DNA of 64,000 bases from Holacanthus passer (GCA_025331565.1 JAFREQ010000035.1:3596001-3660000), one strand, 5' to 3'; positions 49,991-63,442 are shown, numbered from the stretch's first letter. Made by a program: numbers and translations. The notes: a model not told the origin generated them from the letters alone.

Positions 49991-51339
49991 TAACACATAA
50001 AAATGCCATACACATGTAAAAATACATCCAGTAACATTTTCATGCTAGCAGAATATGGAAAGCAACTTGGCCCTCTTCGACAAAAAAAACAAAACAAGAT
50101 TACCATGGGTCAGAGGAAAATATTAATGGAGGTGGAAGAGCTCTGTGGCTTTTAAATCCCTGGCCTAATGGACTGTATTGACCACATTAATAAAACAGGA
50201 TATGTGTTAGTAATGTCCTCTCTGTGGTGCATTAGGCTTTGCTTGGACTCTGGTTCCATTTGTTTGTCTGGATGGCAGCTGGGCGAGAGCACAGATCTGA
50301 ATCCGAAACTCATTTGATCTCTTGCAGAATGTGGCCAGAAAAATCACCAAATCTTTCCTCCATTCTCAAAGAATTATTGCATTATTGGTTTTAATAAAAG
50401 TTGCAAGAGGAAAGCGTCTATGAGACAATAATGTTAGTGGGAAATCTGACTTATGAATGTTATAGAAATAGGAAGATAAAGGGTAAAGGATGTAAACAAG
50501 GATGTTCCCAAATATTATTACTGTACTGCTATTATTAATTTCTATCTAAGGCCTTGCTCTCTGTCCAGCACCTAAAAACAACTGTGCACCCTCTTTTTTT
50601 CTATAGAAAGACTTGTCCCCTGAAATCCAGCCTGTAATGTAATAGTTGTACAGCCATATATACAGTAATAGGTGACATAAATCCTGAAAAGGAGGAAAGA
50701 TCCTCTGGTCCTTTCGCTGGCTTTACCACACTTACACAATGCTTACATGGACACTGCAAATCTGGGTTTAATGCGCATCAAGACCATATTGTACAATATA
50801 TTTAACCGGCCATATACAGTTTATTCAACCTATCCTAAAAAAACATCATCCATACCGAACTACATATATTGCAGTAGCAAAATACATCTTGTCATGTATG
50901 CAATGATCCCAGATTTGTTTTTTAATAATAATGATGCAAATATTGAATTGTAAGTTAGTCCAGTATTGAACACATTGCCATAAAATTTAGTACAGGCATT
51001 CATGGTTCCCAGAGGATGATCTGATTTTGGTGATCCACTAACTTTTCCAGTTTTCCCCTAACTTTTGACATTTGTTTTTAGGTGAAATGTCCCAACAATG
51101 TTTGCAGGTTTTCATCTGTACTTTGTGTTTTGTGCTCATTTGTAAATGCTACCGTGTTAATATGTTAAACTAAGATGGTGATCACGAAATACAAAATGTT
51201 CACATTGGATTTATTTGCCCTTTTTTTTATGCTTTTGATTATGATGTTCTGGTTCATGACAATACAAATTCACACTTTGCTGTTTCTAAAGTGTGTCTTC
51301 AAACAGCCGAACTCAAACATCTCTGTCTTCTATTTGGCT

Positions 51340-51610
51340 GTAGCTTAAGTGATAGACACTCCACAGGTTCAAGCTCTACTCTTTGAAGTTGCTAATGTCA
51401 TGAGGACACGTTCTCTGTCTCTCTCTCAATCCCATCAGCCTCAGTCTCATTTCCCCCGGGCTCTTGCTTTTATAAGGAACTTTCCAAACCTGCTATTTGC
51501 TCCCTGTCCAGCAGTTGTCCCCAGTGAGTTCCAACCTTTCCACCTTACCTGAACTCTGGGCTAACATGCTCACCTGTTCCACATCTCCTCATTAGTCTGT
51601 TTATATCCTT
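51340..51610 (+). repeat. Possible LTR-like dispersed repeat
   Basis: A pyrimidine-rich stretch has CTTTTATAAGGAAC (TATA-like) and ends CACCTGTTCCACATCTCCTC ATTAGTC. Such words are common in teleost LTR-like repeats. It abuts the Tc1-like remnant that follows. The call is weak. Confidence 0.35.
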
Positions 51611-51619
51611 TTTGACTCA

Positions 51620-51900
51620 GTTGGAAACAGCACAAAGACAATATATTTCATGTCTGACCTCATCAACTTCATTGATTTTTGTAAATATCTGCTTATTCTG
51701 GATTTGGTGCCAGCAGCACGTTTCAAACAAGTTGGGACAGGAGCAACAAAAGACTGTGAAAGTTGTGGACTGATCCAAAAACACCTGTTTGGATCATTCC
51801 ACAGGTAAACAGGTTCATTGGTAACAGGTGATAGTATCATGATTGCGTATGAAAGGTTCATCCTGGAAAGAAGGTTCATCAAGGATAGGTTCAAATTATT
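51620..51900 (+). mobile_element. Tc1-like transposon 5' remnant
   Basis: Blocks AAGTTGGGACAGGAGCAACA, AAAGACTGTGAAAGTTGTGG, AAACACCTGTTTGGATCATT, CCACAGGTAAACAGG and TCATGATTGCGTATGAAAGG match, in order, the untranslated 5' part of the same teleost Tc1-like family whose terminus is at 24158. No transposase coding sequence follows, so it is a truncated fossil. Confidence 0.7.
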
Positions 51901-53384
51901 GCATTCCAATTTGGGAATCTGGGTTCTACTTTCAGTGTGTCACACAAACAAAGCACCTCAAGCACCGACAGAGAAAGGAGGCAGGTGAGAACAGGCTCCC
52001 TGTTTGCATTTGTTTGCCTTCGCTGATTGACTGCCTTTTGCTGACCTCTGCTTCAAAAACAACCTGTTGTGTCTCCCAGTTCTGCTTCAGATTCCAAACA
52101 TCTACTGCCAGAGACACTGCAGCTGAACTAATTATCCGATGATGACAGAAAAACAAAATCACGCTCTGTTGCACACATGGCAATTACATATATTAGATAC
52201 ATTCCTGTGTCTGGTTTTTCACTTAGAAATAAAGACATTACGTCTTACCATCTGTCTAAAAGAAGACCTTTTAACTTTTTAAACCAGTCAAGCACAAACT
52301 CGATGTTGCGTTCAGTCCTTTTTCACCCTTGAGCAAGCATTGTAGAGCACAGATTCATGGCTTTGCTAATTAAATTTTTTGCAAACCTGGTGGAGCCCCT
52401 GGCAGCCATTATCTGCCAACAGGATTTTGATTAACTGGACATGAATACACTATTATCTAGAGTTACTGTTTGGGGCTTATAAACATCAGCCCCCTAATTA
52501 AAAAGAATAATGCAGTGCATATCATGTCCAAAGCAATCTGCATCTCGCTTAGCTATCATGGGAAAAATGAGGAAAGTCAAACACCTCTTAAGTTTGTGCA
52601 TAAAACATAATAAAGCAAAGTGATGGTTCATGTTTTGTTGTATAATAGGGGTTAAGCAAAAAGACATTCAGTGTTTTGAATCTTATACAAGACGGGGCGA
52701 GCCTTGTTCCACCAGACTAAATCTACTGTATAAATACATATTGTCACAAACAGAAATGTTTGTATCCTCTTTTCAGGCTCAAGATGATACAGGCGTATTT
52801 TTGACATTTTCAGGGTGAAGGAAATGTTCCTCAGTGTATAAAAAGGTAGAGTAGCATGGATTGAGTGTTCTCGCTCTGAACATGCCGAATGCGTTTTACA
52901 CAACGTGACCTATTTCTCTTCGGAGCTACTTGTAAACAAAAGCAGCTGTTTTGCACCTACTCTTTGTTTAATATTAAATTAATTAATAAAATGTCATGTC
53001 GGCCGTCGCCAGGTCGAGCAGCTTTGACAACACTGTCAAAATCCACACCGACTTTGTAGTTGTACAGAGACAGTATGGCCATTGAAATAAATAGGTTGAT
53101 GAATAAAGTGAAGATTATTATGAAAACTAAGGCATTGGGTTTTGTCAAGTTCTTACAAAACTTGCAGGGGTGAGCACGATTAAAGGAAACGCCTCTGCAC
53201 AATGTAATGAAATCCAAGGTTAGACCTTACACTGTAAATGTTTTATGTTCTGTGGAGGTTATAGATGGAGCAATGGTGTAATGGGAGAACAACAGAGAAG
53301 TGGAGGGTGTGTCTTTCTGTGCATATGTCCCACAATTCCTAGCTATGGCCCCGTCATGGAGGCTTACCCAGAAGATGCTTAAAG

Positions 53385-53780
53385 ATAAACAAAGATGAGT
53401 TTAATAAGATAAGATATTCCTTTAATACAATTCTTCTTTAATACAGAAATACGATAATTATTAACACTTTAAACAGGCCAAAAAAAAAAAAAAAGTATTA
53501 ACAAATTTACAAGAGACTTTTTACAAGAAATTTTACAAATTTACATGAGACTATATGAAAATGTGACCAAGTATATAGACTATGGACACGAGAATTAAAT
53601 ATGACAATATTAAATATGAAATAGAAAGTATTGAATTGAAGAAATATTGCACAGTGAATGGAATGTAGATATATTTGTAGATAAATATACTGAAACGAGT
53701 GTTGCACAGATGTAATGACATAAATGTATGATTACTATAAAGATGCAAAGACTGCGCAACCACTTGAAGCAACTTCTGTC
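53385..53780. mobile_element. Degenerate teleost retroelement tail
   Basis: It contains GATAAGATATTCCTTTAATA, an A-run, then AT-rich sequence with ATATTGCACAGTGAATGGAA and TTGCACAGATGTAATG. The ATTCCTTTA start and recurring TTGCACAG words are typical of a common teleost non-LTR-derived repeat. Boundaries and family are uncertain. Confidence 0.45.
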
Positions 53781-54330
53781 TTCTCTCACTCATAGTCCAT
53801 AACTTTAGGACTTGTTTAATGTCGCCTTTAATCAAAGACAATAAGAGTCAAAAGAAAGTTAGACAAAGTACAATGAGGCCACGAAACAGTTTCTGCGTTC
53901 CCGTTTAATTTGCTTCACCACAGAAAATATGAAATTTTGTGGACAGCTTATCAGAGGTGGGAGCCGCTTCACGCGTACAGTGCATAATATTTTCCCCTGG
54001 GAGATGTCAGGGCAGAAGAAAGAAGTGAGAAAGAATGAAAGAATGCCGGCTTCGCCAAAGATTTCGACGCTTCAAGTACAAACAGGCCCATTCACAAATC
54101 CATTGTGTGTTATTCACCTGCAGAGCCAATCTCTCAGCTGTCCCTCACCGGCCAATGACGTTTTCACTAAGAGCTTTGTAATGCCGGGACTGCGGGTCAC
54201 GAAGGCCTGGGTATTTTTCTTCCTCAAAGTTTTGCTTGTGACATCTATGAGATCACAAACGAATGTCACCTGACAAGAGAAGAAGTGGAGGCGCAGCAGA
54301 ATATGCCAGACTAGGCAGTGAGTCATAGGG

Positions 54331-54348
54331 AAAAAAAAAAAAAAAAAA
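54331..54348. repeat. Poly(A) run
   Basis: About 18 consecutive A residues occur with no recognised SINE or LINE body immediately upstream. Confidence 0.9.
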
Positions 54349-56784
54349 GCTTCTTTTATGGGACGTCAGCAGAAAAAGAGAGCAGGTGCGTATTCTGAAC
54401 ATCTGAACTGACGCAGCTGCATTTTTTTCAGCCATTATGAAAAGTACACAGCAAAATCAAATCAGAAGCGACTAGTAAAACTTTAAAGATCTTAAGAGCA
54501 TCACATGGGCCTTGTGGTTATGTTGGGGTAAACCCATGAATCTGTCTCTGTCTTTGAGTTATTTCCGCTCACTCTTTCCCTTCCATCAGGGTTCCAGCAA
54601 GCACAGGTTAATTTCAGTTTGTTTTCTTTCATTTTCAGGCGCTTTTTGTCCAAAGAAAAGTAGAGAAAGCCAACTGGGTTTTGGCACTCGTGCTGCAGAC
54701 CCTGGTAGAAGTTGGTAGGGAGGCAATCTTCACAGGTGTTGGGTTAAAAGAAAAGGCATCTGTTCAGAGAGACGGATGGCGCAAACAAAGGCAGCCATTT
54801 GGTGTTGACGAGCTTTAATGTCTTCTATGATTTCAGCTAATTAAACTGTTCACAATTCAAGCAAATTTACTCTTAAAATCTGTGATGGCAAGTTTGAACA
54901 TTTTTGCCATTTCGGCTGTAAAAGAATAAGATTTCTTCGGGAACAGAGAATAAAACTGTCAAACTCATCCAGACAAAACCCACAAATCATCAAAAAGGAT
55001 TTGGGTGCTTTAATACTTAAATTCAAATATTAATTATATCCCTTTCTTTTTTTTTGTCATAAAAGTTTGAAGTAGATAATGTAAAGTTCATCCAGCAGTT
55101 TCAAATATTTATGTCCGTGCACTTTAATCTACATTTCCCTTTTGCAACACACATTTTCACAGTGTACAGCATCAAGTACTGAGAGAAGAAGAAGATTGCC
55201 TTAAGATTGATTTTGACCGCGACTGATTTAAAATGTGCTTATAATGCAAATTTAGAATCACCATTCATTCAAGGAAACCAGCTTCCTAGAGCATTTGTTG
55301 AACCTCTAAGAGAAACATAATTCAACATGGATGAATCTCTGCCATAAGTGATGTATAATTTAGCCTCGAATGATTAAAAAAAAAAGGCCATGAACCAGCG
55401 AGATAGGTTCCTCAGACTGATACAAAACCAGATAAAGCAACCTTGCGAAGCATCTCTCTCAGTCCCACTCTGGGGAAGATGGGCAATTACATGTAAGGAT
55501 CGCCCTTTGAAGGTTGCCCTTTGAGGATCATATCTTTTACTTTGGCATCAATCTCGGGAATCAGTACGGACCTTCCACAGGATGTTAACGCAACAGACTG
55601 TAGATATCACCCACGCGGCTTCAAAGAGACTTAAGATTTCCTGATAATTTTTTTTTTTTTTTATCTTCTCTTGATAGCTGCTTAGCTCAGGTACTCTGAA
55701 ATTATGTGAATGTACTGCGCCCAAAGATAATACGCTGACTGACATTAAGTGATAACAGATAAGATATGGAGTTTACCACTTTGTGTTTTCCTAAAAAAAA
55801 AAAAAAAATACAGCCGCTGCCTCCCTGAGCGTACTCTATCCTTTTGCTCACATTTATCTGGAATTCAAAGCGCGGACCCCGCAGGAGCCGAGGCTTCAGC
55901 TCACTCCCGTCCTCCGTGTAATTTTGTTTTGGTCTGCCACAGGCCACAACATAATTTGACATAACGGAGTCTTACCTCTTCCCCCGGTCTGAGAATATCG
56001 TGACCTTTCATTTTAAAGCCCCCTATGAATCCAGTTCATCACCATAGCTGAGGGATTTGGTAGGGGCGGGGTGTGGGGGTGGTGGAGTGGATTGGTTTGA
56101 GTGGAGTGTGCAGGAAGCACTCTTCTTAATGCTGGCACTGAAGCGACGTTTAAAAGTGCTCCGGGGCTCGAAAGCAAAGACCCTTTCCCTCAATTAGATT
56201 GATTCAGAAGCCCGTGGCTTTAACCTCTGCTGGAACACAATTTGTCTAATTTCTCTCTGATTTTTAGGACGTCTAAAGCAATCTCACCAGAGCCTACAGA
56301 CTCCTGGCTCTTTATGCTATTTGTCTTGTGCGTCGTTTCCGCTTTCATTCATCCTGCACGCATGTACGTACCCATCTGTCTAGTTATGAATAAGTGAGAT
56401 GTTTGACAATGGATAGGACAAGACAAAGTTGGCTCTGTGTGCTGGGAAGGAGACACAGGATGTGTCTTAGATGGGATGTTATGCCGATTTATCTAATTTA
56501 CCTCTGTGGCTTTGCTGTCTATACATACATTAAAAAAAAAAAAAAAACATTTCTGGCTTTGATGTGAAAGGTTGAAGACATATTTAACCTTTCACCGTGT
56601 CTGTGCTCATGACATATGTCTAACATGCTCTGTTTGGTATGAAAGAGCAAACATGGGTTTATTTTACTTTACAGCCCAAACATATTACAGGACATACAGC
56701 ATAATGACAAATAAATGATAAGTAAATGATGCAAAAGTGACAGTGAACTCTATACAAAGCGTAAAATTAGCCTTTACAGTACTT

Positions 56785-57036
56785 CACACTAAAGGTGGCT
56801 GGTTCGATCCCCAGACCAGCGGGATAAATCTGGGTGAGCAAAGTGTAAGGCATCGCTCGCCTCTCCCTTTGTGGTACGTGCCGCTATTCCCCAACTGCTC
56901 CGGTGAAGCTGCTCTGTGGGCACAGGAACAGACTGTGGTTTTGCTAAACACCTTCAAGTTGTGTAACTATATGAGCATTAACAAGGTGATGCTGAAAAAG
57001 AGAATTGCCCAAAACGTCTTTGGACAAATGAAGTGA
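56785..57036 (+). mobile_element. tRNA-derived SINE-like fragment
   Basis: GGTTCGATCCC at 56801-56811 fits the RNA polymerase III B box. It is followed by ATCTGGGTGAGCAAAGTG, CGCTCGCCTCTCCCTTTG, CCCCAACTGCTCC and GAGCATTAACAAGGTGATGC, an order I recognise from teleost SINE-like repeats. The A box is not evident, so the 5' end is degraded or missing. Confidence 0.55.
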
Positions 57037-58393
57037 AAAAAAGATCTGTAGAAATGAGACAAAACTTTGAATTAGCACAAGTCTTTTATAAATATTTGCT
57101 CAGTGATATGTGATACTTCGAGTGCAGTCTTGAGTGAAATGAGCTGACCTGGGGCCTTATTATTAAGCCTATAGCTACGAGCAAGCACACAGCTGAATAG
57201 GAGAAACTGTCGACATGTCTTATAGCAACACAAGCACAAGAGCCTTTATATCGTTGAGGAGGGGGTTGTTTTTGTCTGCACTCACATTTCAAAACTTTAA
57301 ATTCAGAGAATCTCATGTCTCATCTCAATCTCAGCTCTCCATAATGACACAATCCATAAGCTCCATTGATACTTTCCAAAGTAAGATTTCCTACTTGATA
57401 AAAAAATATAGGGCCTCCTGCATCGCGCTGATTTTGTGAGAAAATAAAAACAAACTTAACTTAATAATTGTGCAGCAGTCAGAGGCCATTATCTGTGCAG
57501 GAATAATTACATTTAGATCGATCCGACAATAAGAGCAGCTGAAAATGGCTCAAAACATTGTCTAATTAGTGCAATTTCTCACTTATGTTGGCAAGCGTGA
57601 TGAGCAAAACTGACACGGACCTGCAGCCCAACAATGATCCAGACAACACCGGCAAAATCTGCGTTACCCATTAATGCTGTTGTTGGATCGTAAACTCCAT
57701 ACGTCTGATGGAAATAAAATCAATCATGGCCCTGAAACAGCTTCGTTTAATTGCCTAAAAGCTTTACTTTAATGAGTGAGAAACACAAACACATCTGAGG
57801 TAAAGATCCGATAGGAACATTGTCCTAATCTGCAGCACTTGACCAAATCCCCGCCATTCTGCGTTTTGGTGAACTTCTCATTCCGCAGAAAGAAACTCCC
57901 AGGATGCACTCCCTCTCCGCAGCTCTTCACCTTCAGCGGTGTCTTTGGGCCGAGATGCTTTGTGAATGGCTTTTATCTATATACGGATTTCACTTGAATA
58001 TCCGGAGCAAAGGAAATGTCACCACTTTCAGAGCGTCCTTCAAAATTCAGACAGGACAAAAACCCTTTCGAAGCCTGAATGGTCAGACACAAAGTATTTT
58101 TAAGTCAAACCTTGGACTTGTGTGTGTGTCTGTGAAAATGGTGCAAATATTGAGCTGCCGTCTGGAACGACAAGGCCAATGTGTATTAAATGGATATATA
58201 ATTTCAGGTGTGGAATAAAGACTGACAATAAAGGTATGGAACAGGCAAAAGTATGTTCACCGATCAGGAGTGAACAGGAGCATATTAATAGTATATGTAA
58301 CTATATTTTTTATTTTCTCTGCTTCATAAGTGAGAAATAATTTAAAGGCGAGGAAAAACTGAAAGCTGAGGCCATCAATGCCGAATTCCTAAC

Positions 58394-58405
58394 GGGGGGG
58401 GGGGG
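58394..58405. repeat. Poly(G) run
   Basis: Twelve consecutive G occur, unusual in otherwise AT-rich DNA; could be a sequencing or assembly-sensitive site. Confidence 0.95.
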
Positions 58406-58713
58406 ACCATGAAGAAACAGAACCAGCAGGTGGATAATTGAGTAATCGCGGGGCATGACACGCATAAGTAACAGCAGCAGGAAATGAGCAGCGAGTTTGA
58501 CGTCTTAACGTCGCCACCCTATTGGCGATGACAGCATGCGCAGTCAGCAGATCCTGTGCGCGGCACCGTGAGGCTGACAGGAGGAGGATGCCTTTTTATT
58601 CAGATCCTCTCACGGCTACAGCTTACCTGAGACCAGATGTGGACATTTTTATTAGCCTGGAATGGGAGATGACAGCGTTGTAAATATTCATAAGAGTATA
58701 TCCTGTGTTAAGC

Positions 58714-58735
58714 AAAAAAAAAAAAAAAAAAAAAA
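58714..58735. repeat. Poly(A) run
   Basis: Twenty-two consecutive A residues; no SINE or LINE body is recognisable directly upstream. Confidence 0.95.
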
Positions 58736-59173
58736 CAGTCAGTAGAAAGAGAGAGAGCGACATGGCTCATTTGCATCAGATTGAAATAATTATAGATTTA
58801 TATGGCAGATAAACTCGTTGGTGCTTAACTTTAATCTCTCCTGACTGAGTGGCCTTTTAGCTTGGATTTCAATATATGGATAATGCTTTCTTATCCTTCT
58901 GCTGTTTCTAAAGCATTTTCCTGTTTAAAAAAAACAAAAAAATCGCTTTTTTAACTGACCGTACAGGATTTGACTTTGATATCGCCGTGACTCTCCCCAT
59001 TGTCTCAGCTACTGCTTTCTATAAACAGATAGTGGCTTAAATAGGATTTTCTCCCTGGGTGCAGGAGCAATAATCCACTTTGTAACGTTACTGAACATGA
59101 CAGGCAAATTTCCCAATTTCCCCTAAGTGGTGGGGAGTCAACAGTTTGCTTAGGTTTGCGTTTCGAATCCGAG

Positions 59174-59201
59174 CACACACACACACACACACACACACAC
59201 A
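59174..59201. repeat. (CA)n microsatellite
   Basis: About 14 uninterrupted CA units. Confidence 0.97.
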
Positions 59202-59499
59202 TTTGTATACTGAAGTCCAACAATGACAGTAGAGACTATCTGAGTGGTGGCACTTGAGTTTTATTGTCAAATGTCATTTTTTATTGCACCCTTTAACCCA
59301 AATTCGGTTCTGCTATTAGGTCAGAAATGGGTTTTTTTTTCCTCCTCTCAGCCACTGCCCAGCCATCTGTAGTGTCCTCGAGTGGTCCCTGAACGCAACC
59401 CTACAGCGGTCATGGTCAGGCACGGCACACCAGAAAGAAAAAGAAAAGAAAACAAAACAAAAAACACGTCATCAATCATAAAAGCTTGAGGCAAGGAAG

Positions 59500-59760
59500 G
59501 CAACAGCACGATCACGCCATTCATCTCTTGCTCTTTCATTCCTTCTATCTTTCCTGCCTCTTTCTGTCCCTGATCCCACCTCCTCCCCTCCACCATCACA
59601 CCGATCCTTCCTCCCTCGCCGTTTCCCTCCATTTTATCCTCCCTCCCTCCATCCATCACTCCCTCGCTCCATCCTTTTGCTCTAACCTTAATCCCATTTT
59701 GCCTTCATCTACTTCTGCTCCCCTCCATTTCTTCCTCCCGGTCTCTGTCCATGACGGTTT
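59500..59760. repeat. Pyrimidine-rich low-complexity tract
   Basis: About 260 bp of CT-rich sequence contains repeated CCCTCCATC, TCCTCC and CTCCCTC words. It gives spurious Ser/Leu/Pro or Gly/Glu/Arg frames. Confidence 0.8.
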
Positions 59761-60995
59761 TGTCCAAACGTTTACTGTTGCTATGAAAAATGAAACGCCT
59801 CAGACGCGCTTTGCTTCCTGTTCGCAAGAGAAAAAAAAAATCAAGCCAATGCTTTGAAATCTGTGACGACGATGACAAAGGTGGTTTCAGAGCAATTTGA
59901 AAGTAATCAGACAGATAAATATTTTAGCATCATACAAATAGAAAATAAAAATGGCAGCTTGTGTCATTACATCATTTATGGATTCTGTAACCTGTACCAT
60001 GGACCTGGACCATGGAGTAGTCATAGTAGGATCACTTGTTGTCAGAGTTAGAAGCACCAGTGATTTGATGATGACGGTGATTGCAAAATGTAAGGCTCTA
60101 TAGTTATTCATGAAAGCTATAATTCTTTATAATTCTTAAATATTAAATTCATGAGCTTGACGGGTGCACAGAACATCTCTCCTGACAGACTGCAATACTG
60201 TTATGGTCAGGTGTAGAGCAGGTGTAGTGTTTTTACACAAACTGGATCAAATCCATTTTTCTCCTTCCTCGAATCTTGTAATTTATATTATCAGCTCCCA
60301 AACAGGAGATATTATGCGAGAGCCTCCGTCTTTATTTCTGTTTGACATGCTCCGAACGCCGGGCTATGAAGCTTGTTATGAGTGTTTTGTTTATCTCGCC
60401 TTTCTCAAGCTTTCTGTCTGGATTTAATCTAAATTCGACTTTGGTTTCTATTAGATGATGTTCGATAATAAAGTGTTTGAAATGTCGAGAAGTTCAAACC
60501 GTGACCGAAGTTTTTCTGAAAATGTGGTCAAAACGTGCAATAAGGCAGCATAAAATCTTGTGGGGAAGTGTAATCCATGTGTAGATGGCAAGGCAGCTGC
60601 ATCTGCAGCTTCGAGAAAATAATGGCTCTGCGAAAAATCACTGTAGTTTTTCAGCTGCGGAACAGTTTAATCACATTTTTCATATGATAGGGTAAGTATT
60701 AGAGGGAGGGTGGAGAGAGGAAAATGTCTCAAGGACAAAAGCATGATGCATGCTTTGCAGCGTGATGACTGCAGATATGACCTATCTCCTGGATATCTTT
60801 TATTGCTTTTATATTTGCTCCTGTCCTTGGGTTCTTCATGAATTGGAATGTGTTTCCTTGAAGTGCATTTCTCCCTGCACACAGAAAAATAAGCGCATTC
60901 AAATGTCAGACAAGATACTTCACTCTAAAGGCTTTTCAGATCGACCAAGGCTGCGAACGGATTAGTGGGAACATTTTTCACTTAACAAAGGTTTT

Positions 60996-61013
60996 AAAAA
61001 AAAAAAAAAAAAA
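60996..61013. repeat. Poly(A) run
   Basis: About 18 consecutive A, followed by TTAATTAAG. Confidence 0.9.
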
Positions 61014-62059
61014 TTAATTAAGTATTCTTAAAACATCTTGAAATTGAATCTTGTTGGAAATCAGAAAATTGAAATTTATGTTGTTATTCATTGATGTCCT
61101 TGCAAGAGCCACGAGTCCAGACGCATTTATGGTATGAGCTTATTTGCATTGTTTGGGCCGACTGCAGATGGACTTAAAACACAAAGGGGGGCAGCGAGAG
61201 AGACAGATCTGCTGTCACAGTTGTTTACTGTTGTTTACAATCTCTGATATCTTTGTGATACTTTTGTCTTAAAATTGCAACACTTTATGGCTGCCGGGGA
61301 AAAAACACAATAAAAAAAAAGTTACACCAGTTTTGACATACAAAAGGAAAACTGTGAACAAAGTATGGTACAGAGCTGCATATTCCTGTATGTGACATCA
61401 AGTGTTATTTACTACCCAAACAACAATAGCGCTCAAAAGTATTTCATCTCTTTCTTTTCACAACAAAACCTTCTGCCACTCGTGACTGAGAAGCCGCTAA
61501 TGATGTTGTCACAATATGTGTGCGTGAATCTTCATCTCATGGGAGAACAAACTGCATTATACACACATAATACCAATCTCAGATGATCTCAATAAGAGCA
61601 CCTGGGCACAGTTTTGATGATCAAGCACAGATTTTAAAAATATTGTCATATTTCCAAATTTCTTCCAAACTGATCCCAGCATGGGACTAAACTGTCAGTG
61701 TGAGAGCTCCCTTGATAAAACATCAGATTTTCTTCAACAAGACCAGTCTGGTTTTTTGAATTGTTGAGATCTCTTTATATAAAATGAAACAAGTTGTACA
61801 ACATTTTGTGAGGCTTTTTTACAGTTGTTGTTACAAACTCAGGGGATAGTAAAATGCACCCAGGGGACATTTCCATGATAGTAGACCTACAGTGACCACT
61901 ATGTGATTGTTGCTCTATGACCAGCCTGTCACAGTGAAACACAAAAACTCTATAATCAGCCACATGTTAAATGCTCAGTCATCCAGCCATCTATGATTTC
62001 ACATAGTCGAGTGACTGGACAGAAGGCATGTGCACAAAAAACAACCTGTGTTTGTTTTT

Positions 62060-62640
62060 AGCCAAAATGAAGCCATCAAAGTGTCAGAAACTGCAGTTCC
62101 TCAAATGGCCATGAGTCAATCCCCATAGACTCCCATATTAACATGGCCAACTTTACAGTAGAAATAAAAATGTTTACAGTCTGGTACAAAAAATGGTTTT
62201 GGTCTCTATAGCTAGTTTCATTATTGCATTATTTTCATTATTGCAACCTGTTTGAAATAAAACAAGGCTTGAAGTTATGCATAGTTAAGTCACTGCAGTC
62301 ACTGAACTTGATCTCTCGTGTTTTTGTTTTCATGCAAATATTGGATGAATAATATCTGATGATATCTTGCTGTGAGGTTAATTGCTAACAGACTGTCCAA
62401 GACCATCATTTATTTTATATGTTAGCACCAATTAGCAGGTATCTGTGTCTGTGCCCACTATACCTGGCTTGTTAGCACACCTCTTTCCCCTTTTTGGATT
62501 AGCCGGGAGGTAGACGGAGTCAGGCATTGCCAAGATGGCGTTGGCCGGAGCCACTGCACTGAGCTTCACAATGGCTCTTTAAATAACCTCTGGGTGACGT
62601 CACGGAGACTACATCCATGTTTTATGCGGTCTGTGTAACA
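62060..62640 (+). mobile_element. Teleost interspersed repeat, near full length
   Basis: Ordered blocks AAACTGCAGTTCCTC, GAGTCAATCCCCATAGACTC, CCAACTTTACAGTAGAAATA, TTTACAGTCTGGTACAAAAA, GGTCTCTATAGCTA, CAAGATGGCGTTGGCCGGAG, AATAACCTCTGGGTGACGTC and CATCCATGTTTTATGCGG-TCTGTG match a highly abundant dispersed repeat of teleosts. I cannot give its database name. It is non-coding. Confidence 0.7.
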
Positions 62641-63044
62641 CACAGACGTTGCAGTTATTCACAAACTGCATGAATAACCAAGGTGAAGGTGCTCTGGCTC
62701 ACACCAGCCTCCTCACCCAGGTTATATGGGAGTGAGCTGGTGGCAATGAAACCACGGGGTGCTGTCACTTTCATGGTGACAGGGAGCGTGCAGGGACCTA
62801 ATGGTTTACCCCCACTGTCAGCTGCAACCGCCCAGCGGACCTCAGCGAGGACTGTGTGCAGCTTTGTCGTTTACTCCTACTCAGACAGCTTGATGAATGG
62901 ATATCTGAGTGAGTGGATAAATTCTTTGCCCCTATAGATTTGTGGCCTGCGCCTGTTGTGGCCAGTTTCCATGTTGCCTACAAATTGTTTCAATAAATAA
63001 TCATTCAAATATGTCAGCGGACAATGAATAAAACATGCCTTCCT

Positions 63045-63275
63045 ATAGTCAAGTCAAAATTACAAATCACAATTTGCCTCAGGGGGCTTTATAATGGTAC
63101 AGGTTACAACACTCTCTGTCCCTCGATTAAGGTGAGGAAGCCCCCACAAAATAAACCTAAAAAAGAAAAAAAGAAGGATCCCTCATGCAATAGATGTTGC
63201 GTGACAGGAACAGACCAACTAAATCACAGCATATACAGATTACAATGAATTATACATGCAGATTATAAAATATAA
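63045..63275 (+). mobile_element. Teleost interspersed repeat (CAAATCACAATTTGCCTC family)
   Basis: CAAATCACAATTTGCCTCAG, GGGCTTTATAATGGTACAGG, CTCTCTGTCCCTCGATTAAG, GGATCCCTCATGCAATAGAT and CAGATTACAATGAATTATAC occur in the order seen in a common teleost repeat that adjoins SINE/LINE copies. It is diverged and non-coding. Confidence 0.7.
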
Positions 63276-63417
63276 GTGAAGGATGTGGATTCAGGAGGAG
63301 CACTGAGGCGTCACCAAGGACCTGAGCCGTAAGCCCTCCTCTCCACCATCCATGAAAACCTGGAAAGAGGACGGGCCACGCAAACACAGAAGAGGCAGCA
63401 ATTCAGACAAACAAACA

Positions 63418-63442
63418 CAGAGAGGGAGAGAGAGAGAGACAT
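63418..63442. repeat. Imperfect (AG)n repeat
   Basis: AGAG units carry two GGG interruptions, within a wider purine-rich patch at 63360-63470. Confidence 0.9.

Noticed and set aside
59348..59857. Overlapping long frames on both strands around the CT-rich tract
   Set aside because: Low-complexity composition (CCTCC/GGAGG) explains both; no protein family is recognisable.
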